From Bacteroidota bacterium (GTDB lineage: Bacteria; Bacteroidota; Ignavibacteria; SZUA-365): a stretch of 6,773 bases of DNA. The notes under the pieces are model-generated. The model searched no databases. It had not been told where the DNA came from and worked only from the letters and a program-made list of their open reading frames with translations. The position numbers and the translations under genes were made by a program. The number at the start of each line of letters is the position of its first letter. Position 1 is the stretch's first letter. Shown piece by piece: positions 1-4,809 of the stretch. The stretch lies in contig JAGTUW010000119.1 of the NCBI GenBank assembly GCA_018224345.1, positions 1 to 6,773 on the forward strand. The letters run 5' to 3'.

Positions 1-40
1 CTGTGGCGCGGGGGCTGTGGCGCGGGGGCTGTGGCGCGGG
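1..40. repeat. 14-bp tandem repeat, about 3 copies
   Basis: The unit CTGTGGCGCGGGGG is present at 1-14 and 15-28, and a 12-base partial copy lies at 29-40. The array begins at the window edge, so more copies may lie to the left. The repeats are GC-rich and non-coding in appearance. Their role is unknown; they could be a slippage-prone intergenic minisatellite. Confidence 0.85.
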
Positions 41-42
41 AC

Positions 43-74
43 CTGTAAGGGCGAAAAATTTTTCGCCCTTACAG
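43..74. repeat. Perfect 32-bp palindrome (REP/MITE-like element)
   Basis: The half-site CTGTAAGGGCGAAAAA is followed immediately by its exact reverse complement, giving 16 bp of perfect dyad symmetry with no spacer. The A5/T5 centre would form the loop of a hairpin flanked by GGGCG/CGCCC. It is not a classic intrinsic terminator, because the T-run sits in the loop and not after the stem. A palindrome of this type between repeat blocks suggests a dispersed intergenic repeat (REP or small MITE). That class assignment is inference; the symmetry itself is directly visible. Confidence 0.8.
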
Positions 75-85
75 TAGCTACCCCT

Positions 86-160
86 GACCCCATCCTGCTC
101 CCCCGGGCGCCGCTCCCCCCAGGACCCCATCCTGCTCCCCCGGGCGCCGCTGCCCCCAGG
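86..160. repeat. 37-bp direct tandem duplication
   Basis: Two adjacent copies (86-122 and 123-159) begin GACCCCATCCTGCTCCCCC and differ only at one position (C at 115, G at 152). Identity continues a few bases past the second copy. The copies abut with no unique spacer. The unit is extremely C-rich on this strand and contains a CCCGGGCGCC core. No gene or known site explains it. Confidence 0.85.
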
Positions 161-249
161 ACGTCATCATGCGCCGGGCCGTACGCGCTTGTCAGGCAGC
201 AATTTGAATCATGCCTTTTTGTGGAAGAAACAGGAGGGAGAAAAAATGC

Positions 250-278
250 TTGACTTGTACGGAAATATGCCGTATTCT
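250..278 (+). promoter_or_regulatory. Candidate sigma70-type promoter P1 of the toxin-antitoxin module
   Basis: TTGACT (250-255) and TATTCT (273-278) are separated by exactly 17 bp. The spacer is occupied by the first TACGG...CCGTA palindrome (258-274), an arrangement expected for autorepression by the ribbon-helix-helix antitoxin. Transcription would start near 285, leaving a leader of about 160 nt before the antitoxin ATG at 447. The assignment is by consensus match only. Confidence 0.5.
258..274. promoter_or_regulatory. Operator O1, 17-bp palindrome
   Basis: TACGGAAATATGCCGTA has perfect 5-bp inverted arms (TACGG/CCGTA) around a 7-bp AT-rich centre. It is the first of three like sites whose starts are 40 bp apart, and it lies between the -35 and -10 of P1. 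The likely ligand is the DUF1778 antitoxin, alone or in complex with the GNAT toxin, since these RHH antitoxins bind promoter palindromes and repress their own operons. Confidence 0.65.
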
Positions 279-297
279 TGAGTCAAGACTGGCTCGT

Positions 298-314
298 TAC
301 GGATATTTACCGTA
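298..314. promoter_or_regulatory. Operator O2, 17-bp palindrome
   Basis: TACGGATATTTACCGTA has the same perfect TACGG/CCGTA arms as O1 and starts exactly 40 bp after it. It lies between the two candidate promoters. Its presence makes a multi-site repression complex more likely than a single isolated operator. Confidence 0.65.
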
Positions 315-328
315 TTCAGTCATTGTTC

Positions 329-358
329 TTGTCACTTTACGGAATTATTCTGTATAGA
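329..358 (+). promoter_or_regulatory. Candidate promoter P2 of the toxin-antitoxin module
   Basis: TTGTCA (329-334) and TATAGA (353-358) are separated by 18 bp and bracket the third operator, as P1 brackets the first. Transcription would begin near 365, giving a leader of about 80 nt. P2 is closer to the gene than P1 and has a better -10. Which of the two is used cannot be decided from sequence. Confidence 0.45.
338..354. promoter_or_regulatory. Operator O3, 17-bp palindrome (one arm mismatch)
   Basis: TACGGAATTATTCTGTA is the third member of the series, starting 40 bp after O2. The right arm is CTGTA instead of CCGTA, but the inner bases restore symmetry (AAT/ATT), so seven of eight base pairs of the dyad match. 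It sits inside the spacer of P2 and would block that promoter when bound. Confidence 0.6.
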
Positions 359-446
359 TTGTGTTGCAGAACAAGCGTATGCGACGATAACGAAATAGTC
401 AGAAGTGTTGCTTTTCGATATGATTATTTGACATAGGAGCGTAGAA

Positions 447-770
447 ATGGAAGAACTGATCACACAGTTTGACGATAAACATGAGAAACCGGCAAAAGAC
501 CGTAGAATAGATCTTCGTCTTGAAGCGAAACAGAAAGCGATGCTTGAGGCGGCTGCTACCGCGACAGGGCAAAGTCTTATGAGCTTCATTGTGTCAAACA
601 GTCTGAAAGTCGCCCAAAGCGTATTGCGTGAGTATCGGGCTACTGAGCTTTCATTAGCCGATTCTGAAAAATTCATGCGTATGCTGGAAAATCCCGCAAA
701 GCCGAACAAGGCGCTGTTGAAAGCTGCCAGGCGCCACAGACAGAAGATCAAATCGTCTCATGGTCTCTGA
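447..770 (+). CDS. DUF1778 ribbon-helix-helix antitoxin (TacA-like)
   Basis: This 107-residue protein has the layout of DUF1778 antitoxins paired with GNAT toxins. Residues about 19-63 form a ribbon-helix-helix DNA-binding domain: beta strand RRIDLRLEA, then helices around KQKAMLEAAATATG and SLMSFIVSNSLKVAQ. Residues about 64-107 form the C-terminal arm (LSLADSEKFMRML, then PAKPNKALLKAA), the pattern that wraps and neutralises the toxin in this family. The start at 447 follows AGGAG (435-439) with 7-nt spacing. The 3' end overlaps the toxin gene by 11 bp, so translation is probably coupled. It should dimerise and bind the three palindromes upstream, repressing its own operon. The family match is strong; DNA binding to those sites is inferred. 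GC content is visibly below that of the operon downstream. Confidence 0.9.
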   Translation: MEELITQFDDKHEKPAKDRRIDLRLEAKQKAMLEAAATATGQSLMSFIVSNSLKVAQSVLREYRATELSLADSEKFMRMLENPAKPNKALLKAARRHRQKIKSSHGL

Positions 771-1296
771 TCTCTGCATCTCACTGCTTTCTCCTGACTT
801 TGATCGGAAAGGCTTCGACTGCGATGTCCCCGAGCTCAATGACTTTCTGAGCAAGAGAGCAAGGAAGCACATGACGCAGCGGATGAGCGTCACATACGTG
901 CTGCATAAAGAGGACGAATGTGAGATATTGGGTTATTATGCGATCTCGATGGCTGAGATCAGAATGATCGACCTTCAGAAAGAGTTGATCAAAGGACTTC
1001 CCCGCCATCCAGTCCCCGCGGTTCGAATAGGCCGATTGGCAGTATCAAAATCGCACCGAGAAAAGGGCTATGGGAGTGAGTTGTTGTGGGACGCAATTGA
1101 AAGAGCTCTTTCATTGTCGGACCAGATTGGGGCTCGTGCCATTGAGGCACATGCAAAAAACGATTCCGCCAGAAAGTTTTATCTGAAACATGGCTTCATC
1201 AGCCTGGTCGATGATAAAAACCATGTGTATATATTGATGGAGACGGCTCGCGAGGCACTCGAGCGTTTGGAGGAACCCGACACAGAATCCGACTGA
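760..1296 (+). CDS. GNAT-family acetyltransferase toxin (TacT/AtaT-like)
   Basis: This 178-residue protein is the toxin partner of the DUF1778 antitoxin. Toxins of this family use acetyl-CoA to acetylate the amino group of charged aminoacyl-tRNA and so block translation. The N-terminus has the family-typical FDCDVPELNDFLSKRA stretch (residues 19-34). Motif A follows with RLAVSKSHREKGYG (92-105), containing the R-x-x-G-x-G acetyl-CoA pyrophosphate loop (R100, G103, G105). ARKFYLKHGF (137-146) carries Tyr141, at the position of the conserved catalytic tyrosine. An acidic tail (about residues 163-178) extends a little past the usual core. ATG 760 lies inside the antitoxin 3' end (11-bp overlap), the usual antitoxin-first order. 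All key residues are present, so the toxin appears intact. The precise tRNA target cannot be predicted. Confidence 0.9.
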   Translation: MVSDLCISLLSPDFDRKGFDCDVPELNDFLSKRARKHMTQRMSVTYVLHKEDECEILGYYAISMAEIRMIDLQKELIKGLPRHPVPAVRIGRLAVSKSHREKGYGSELLWDAIERALSLSDQIGARAIEAHAKNDSARKFYLKHGFISLVDDKNHVYILMETAREALERLEEPDTESD

Positions 1297-1595
1297 GCTC
1301 TCTGCAACAGAGTCTGTCAACCAAATGCATATTCCGATAAATCCGGGCACCCATTTCAGTTCATTCCAGCCGCCTGTTCCGATTGTTCTGGCCACCGATT
1401 TCAGGCAAAACGGTTATATGGAAATCACCCGAACCCGACGGTGTACGGGGGTCGCACCGGATATCAGAAACCGCCCCTGCAATCAGTACAATAGTATTGC
1501 ATCTCATGACCCGGATGCCTACTTTTCCTGTGATTCAGTACCTCGCCACATGGCCAGACAACAAGAAACACGCACATTCCCCGCGGAGGGGCGCC
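1297..1595. other. Intergenic region between toxin gene and DUF362 operon
   Basis: About 300 bases without a convincing gene. Open frames crossing it lack a ribosome binding site, and their residues do not resemble a conserved protein. A weak hairpin (CTCTG-CAA-CAGAG, 1300-1312) follows the toxin stop but has no T-run. The operon promoter should lie here. TACAAT at 1487-1492 has no good -35. TTG at 1497-1499 with TACTTTTC at 1520-1527 is reminiscent of the Bacteroidota -33/-7 pattern. GGAGGGG (1585-1591) is the ribosome binding site for the gene at 1596. Confidence 0.6.
1497..1527 (+). promoter_or_regulatory. Possible Bacteroidota-type promoter for the DUF362 operon
   Basis: TTG (1497-1499) and TACTTTTC (1520-1527) are 20 bp apart. 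The latter matches the Bacteroidota -7 consensus TAnnTTTG at all but the last base. It would place the transcription start about 60 nt before the ATG at 1596. Such short motifs occur by chance, so this is only a candidate. Confidence 0.25.
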
Positions 1596-3206
1596 ATGAA
1601 GGACAAACACCGTTCACGCCGGGCTTTTCTCAGAACCGGATCTTTCCTTGCCGGCGCTTCATTGCTGCCTGGCAGACTCGGCGCCGCGACGCCGACGGAA
1701 GATGCCGCATCCGCGGCTGCTCCCGTACGGACCTATGCCTATCCGAATCCCGGCCGCATCGCCATCGTTCATCATCCCGATGCCGTGCTTGGACTGAACA
1801 ATGTCGACGAGCAGGTCGTGCAGGGCATGTTCGATGTCGGTATCATGCAGCTCGCCGGGATCTACACCTCTCCGGCGGCGGCATTGGCATCGCTGTTTCC
1901 GGGACTGACCAGTAATTCCCGTATTGCGATCAAACCGAATCTGATCAACAGTTCTGTGCCGACACGCAAAGAACTGGTCAAGGCCGTGATCAACCGCCTG
2001 CGGCAGATGCTCGGGGGCATTCCGGCGGGCAATATCACGGTGTATGAACGCCATTCATTCAACAACAAAGGGTACACAACTTCTTATTTCGGTCATGCGG
2101 TGAACCTGGTCTATGACGCGAGCTTTCCGAATCTCGGGCATACGATAAACTGCGATGGCAAGGCCAGACCGTACAGCGAAAGTGTGCGTACCTCGGATTT
2201 TCTCATCAACATGCCCGTGCTGAAGGATCACAGTTGCAGCTCGGCGCTGAATCTGACACTCGCGTTCAAAAACCATATGGGCACCCTGAATCCGGGCGGG
2301 TCGCTGGGCATACACTGCAACAAGAATGCCATACTGGATATCATGGCAAGCAATGTCATGACGGGCAAACAGAAGCTGGTCATACTCGATGCACTGTATG
2401 CCGTGTACAATGGCGGCCCCGGTGGCAATCCACAGGCCACACCAAACAAAATCCTGCTTTCACAGGACCCCGTCGCCATCGATGCGCAAGGTCGTATCAT
2501 GATCAACAATCTGCGGACGGCCAACAACCTCGGCAGCAAGAATGCGACCTATATCGACCAGGCGGCCGCAGCGCCCTACAATCTCGGTATCGCCGACCCC
2601 TCGGCGATGACGGTCATCAACATCGCACTGCCCGTGCAACTGGTTTCCTTTACTGCTTCGCTGCGCAACGGCGTGGTGGAATTGCAGTGGCGAACCGAGC
2701 AGGAGATCAACAATGTCGGCTTCGCCGTCGAACGCAGTTCCGACGGACAGAACGACTGGGTGGAAATTGATTTCGTGCCCGGCGCCGGCACGACGAGCAG
2801 TGCGTGCGAGTACCGTGCCGTTGACAGCGATATCGCGACGCTCCGTCAATACCGCTCCCTTTTCTATCGGCTTCGTCAGATGGACAGTGACGGCAGATTC
2901 GAGTATTCCTCCACCGTCGAGGTGGCGCTGCAGCACAGCGAGTCTGCGTGGAATCTCGAACAGAACTACCCCAATCCTTTCGTCAACGAAACCGACGTAC
3001 CGCTCTTTCTTCCGCGTGATGCACATGTGCAGATCGATGTCTTTGACATGACGGGAGCCCGCGTTGCAACTCTTGTCAGCACGACCGTCCCTGCCGGCAT
3101 GCATTACTTTTCCTTCCGCACCGCCGATCTGCCCGCCGGCGCGTATCTCGCACGCGCGACTGCGGAAGGGTCGAGCACTGAAATACGGATGCTCAAGGTC
3201 AAATAA
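1596..3206 (+). CDS. Tat-exported DUF362 protein with T9SS C-terminal sorting domain
   Basis: This is a 536-residue multidomain surface-protein candidate. Residues 7-13 are a twin-arginine motif (SRRAFLR) followed by a hydrophobic stretch, with cleavage near residue 30. Residues about 50-343 are a DUF362 domain: IAIKPNLINSS (110-120), LINMPVLKDHS (203-213), FKNHMG (224-229) and SQDPVAIDA (289-297). Residues about 346-445 resemble an Fn3/Ig-like module (LPVQLVSFTASL, VELQWRTEQEINNVGFAVER). Residues about 453-536 are a type A T9SS sorting domain, with NLEQNYPNPF at the start and LPAGAYLARA and RMLKVK at the end. The reading frame is open upstream, but ATG 1596 is chosen because it follows GGAGGGG (1585-1591) and puts the Tat motif at the N-terminus. 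It has no CxxC-type iron-sulfur motif; its cysteines (186, 214, 241, 404) are scattered. The DUF362 activity is unknown. Tat plus T9SS in one protein is unusual. Confidence 0.88.
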   Translation: MKDKHRSRRAFLRTGSFLAGASLLPGRLGAATPTEDAASAAAPVRTYAYPNPGRIAIVHHPDAVLGLNNVDEQVVQGMFDVGIMQLAGIYTSPAAALASLFPGLTSNSRIAIKPNLINSSVPTRKELVKAVINRLRQMLGGIPAGNITVYERHSFNNKGYTTSYFGHAVNLVYDASFPNLGHTINCDGKARPYSESVRTSDFLINMPVLKDHSCSSALNLTLAFKNHMGTLNPGGSLGIHCNKNAILDIMASNVMTGKQKLVILDALYAVYNGGPGGNPQATPNKILLSQDPVAIDAQGRIMINNLRTANNLGSKNATYIDQAAAAPYNLGIADPSAMTVINIALPVQLVSFTASLRNGVVELQWRTEQEINNVGFAVERSSDGQNDWVEIDFVPGAGTTSSACEYRAVDSDIATLRQYRSLFYRLRQMDSDGRFEYSSTVEVALQHSESAWNLEQNYPNPFVNETDVPLFLPRDAHVQIDVFDMTGARVATLVSTTVPAGMHYFSFRTADLPAGAYLARATAEGSSTEIRMLKVK

Positions 3207-3261
3207 CCATACACGTTTTCTCCCGCCACGCCGCGGATCATTCAGGCTATTGGAGAGCTTT

Positions 3262-3831
3262 ATGAAGAGATGGACACCTGTAATCATGGTATTGTTTTTC
3301 ACCATACCCCTGTTTCTCATGACGGCCTGTGACAAATCGGATTCGGTTACCGATCCCGATATTATCACCATTGCCGACCTGATGCCACGCGACAACGAAA
3401 TCAGCGGATGGGCACGCATCGGCGGAGCAGACGGACAATGGAAGGCGACGAATGCAACGGATCTCGCGGAGCAGATCAACGGCGGTTTCGAGCTGTACAC
3501 CAATCACGGTTTTGTCGAAGCCACGATGCAGAGCTTTACCGGAACGGTGAATACGCAGGCGGGCATCGTTATGGAAATCCAGATCTATGACCAGGGAAAT
3601 GCGGAGAATGCCATCATGGTATTCGATGATCCGAACAATGTGTTCGCCAACGCTTTTCAACCGATGAATCCCCCCGCAGCGAAAGCGGAGACGAGAAAGG
3701 ACCTGTTTTCATGGACAATGAAATTCAGCAAGTCACGTTACTACATCCTGATCAGCATTCTCACCTCCGAAGAAAAAGGACAGGATGTGCTTGAAGTGTT
3801 CGCCAACAATGTCGCAGGAAAAATCCGATGA
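3262..3831 (+). CDS. DUF6599-like lipoprotein
   Basis: This 189-residue protein starts with a lipoprotein signal: a positive N-terminus (MKR), a hydrophobic core and a lipobox ending at LMTAC with Cys23. The mature part resembles the DUF6599 family: DLMPRDNEISGW (39-50), then EQINGGFELYTNHGF (70-84), then a central strand VMEIQIYDQGNAENAIMVF (103-121), close to the family pattern of ING-x-x-ELY-x-x-x-GF followed by an EIYD/A-x-x-x-F segment. ATG 3262 is preferred over in-frame starts further upstream because of GGAGAG at 3252-3257 and the signal peptide. It begins 55 nt after the DUF362 gene and overlaps the second DUF362 gene by 4 nt, so it belongs to the same operon. It probably sits on a membrane facing the periplasm as a partner of the DUF362 proteins. 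The biochemical function is unknown. The family call is moderately sure. Confidence 0.75.
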   Translation: MKRWTPVIMVLFFTIPLFLMTACDKSDSVTDPDIITIADLMPRDNEISGWARIGGADGQWKATNATDLAEQINGGFELYTNHGFVEATMQSFTGTVNTQAGIVMEIQIYDQGNAENAIMVFDDPNNVFANAFQPMNPPAAKAETRKDLFSWTMKFSKSRYYILISILTSEEKGQDVLEVFANNVAGKIR

Positions 3832-4805
3832 TGAAACGACGTCACTTTCTCCAGGCCGGCGTTCTCGGCGCATCGGCCCTGGGTCTCGCATCGATGTTCC
3901 GGCTCGACAGCATGTTCGCCGCATCACCCGCTGGATCGGTGCTCCCCGCCGGAACAACGCAGTCTGCCGGCGCGGCGCTGCCGGCTCAGCTTTCCATTGT
4001 CGAAGGAACGGACATCGCCGCCGCGGTGCGGACGGCCGTGCAGGCACTCGGCGGAATGGACGCCTTCGTCTCACCCGGCGATGTGGTACTGCTCAAACCG
4101 AACATGTCATTTCCCAATCCGCCGGAATGGGGCAGTACGACACATCCCGATGTGATACGCGAGGTCGTACGCCTCTGTGCAGAAGCCGGAGCGCGACGCA
4201 TCATTGCGACGGATTTCCCCATGCGGCGCTCGACGGCATGCCTGGAACGCAGCGGCATGACGGCGCTCACCGGGGAGATGCCGGATCTCAGCTTTGTCGA
4301 ACTGGGCGAGGAACAACAGTTCGAGGTCATCGCCTCTCCGGATACAGTGGAATTCAAGGAAATCGCAGTGGCGAAAATTCTGCAACGGGCCGATGTACTG
4401 ATCAACCTGCCGACGGCCAAGCATCACGGCGGGACGACAGTGAGCTTCGGCATGAAAAATCTCATGGGGCTGATTTACGACCGGCGCATCTTCCACGGCA
4501 CCTACGATCTCAGCAGCGCTGTGGCAGATCTGGCTTTCACCATACGGCCGCAACTGACCATCATGGACGCCGTGCATGCGCTGCTCGACAGTGGGCCGCA
4601 GGGGCCGGGCACCGTGCAGACGCTCAACTACATTCTTGCCGGTATCGACCCGGTCGCTGTCGATGCGGCGACGCTCGATATTGCGCAATGGGCCGGACGC
4701 ACACTCAATCCCTCTGATGTGCGCCATATCGCCCTCGCCGCAGAACGCGGCGCCGGTTCCCTGCAAATTGCCGAACATCTGATCTCCCGCAATACACTGG
4801 GGTAG
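3828..4805 (+). CDS. Tat-exported DUF362 protein (periplasmic paralogue)
   Basis: This 325-residue protein has a Tat signal (KRRHFLQ, residues 3-9, then a hydrophobic run, cleavage near 31) and a single DUF362 domain filling the rest. The landmarks match those of the protein at 1596-3206: VVLLKPN (86-92), LINLPTAKHHGG (191-202), MKNLMG (209-214), LTIMDAVHAL (243-252) and GIDPVAVDA (272-280). The two are paralogues, but this one ends soon after the core and has no sorting domain, so it should stay in the periplasm. ATG 3828 overlaps the lipoprotein stop in an ATGA junction. A second in-frame ATG at 3831 gives a one-residue-shorter alternative. AGGA (3816-3819) serves as ribosome binding site. 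Only two cysteines (117, 138) are present, so there is no 4Fe-4S motif, although some DUF362 proteins carry one. The reaction is unknown. Confidence 0.87.
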   Translation: MMKRRHFLQAGVLGASALGLASMFRLDSMFAASPAGSVLPAGTTQSAGAALPAQLSIVEGTDIAAAVRTAVQALGGMDAFVSPGDVVLLKPNMSFPNPPEWGSTTHPDVIREVVRLCAEAGARRIIATDFPMRRSTACLERSGMTALTGEMPDLSFVELGEEQQFEVIASPDTVEFKEIAVAKILQRADVLINLPTAKHHGGTTVSFGMKNLMGLIYDRRIFHGTYDLSSAVADLAFTIRPQLTIMDAVHALLDSGPQGPGTVQTLNYILAGIDPVAVDAATLDIAQWAGRTLNPSDVRHIALAAERGAGSLQIAEHLISRNTLG

Positions 4806-4809
4806 CGAC

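Larger units (their letters stand above)
232..282 (+). other. Orphan Shine-Dalgarno plus 11-codon mini-ORF
   Basis: A near-perfect ribosome binding site, AGGAGGGAG (232-240), lies six A residues upstream of ATG at 247. The frame encodes only MLDLYGNMPYS and stops at TGA 280-282. It overlaps the -35 element and first operator of the downstream toxin-antitoxin promoter, so it would be translated only on transcripts starting further upstream. It may be the surviving 5' end of a gene interrupted when the toxin-antitoxin module arrived, or a leader peptide, or chance. The strong RBS is visible; the interpretation is speculative. Confidence 0.3.

Noticed and set aside
86..160. Possible CRISPR repeats
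   Set aside because: The two 37-bp copies abut directly with no unique spacer, and no cas genes are present; it is a tandem duplication.
17..253. 78-residue forward open frame across the repeat block
   Set aside because: It is built from the 14-bp, palindromic and 37-bp repeats, is Pro/Ala-rich low complexity, has no ribosome binding site, and shows no protein-like conservation.
428..433. Perfect TTGACA -35 hexamer just before the antitoxin gene
   Set aside because: No -10-like hexamer occurs 16-18 bp downstream, and a start there would fall inside the antitoxin coding region.
1300..1312. Small hairpin (CTCTG/CAGAG) after the toxin stop as terminator
   Set aside because: The stem is only 5 bp with a 3-nt loop and there is no following T-run.
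1383..1595. 71-residue N-terminal extension of the DUF362-T9SS protein
   Set aside because: The upstream ATG at 1383 has no ribosome binding site, and the extension would bury the Tat signal; ATG 1596 has GGAGGGG and puts the RR motif at the N-terminus.
3064..3261. Upstream extension of the lipoprotein frame into the DUF362 gene
   Set aside because: It would overlap the previous coding region by over 140 bases and internalise the lipoprotein signal; ATG 3262 has an RBS and a proper signal peptide.
2460..3503. 347-residue reverse-strand open frame
   Set aside because: It is antisense to the DUF362-T9SS and lipoprotein genes, whose domain motifs are clear; its residues look like a GC-rich shadow without domain features.
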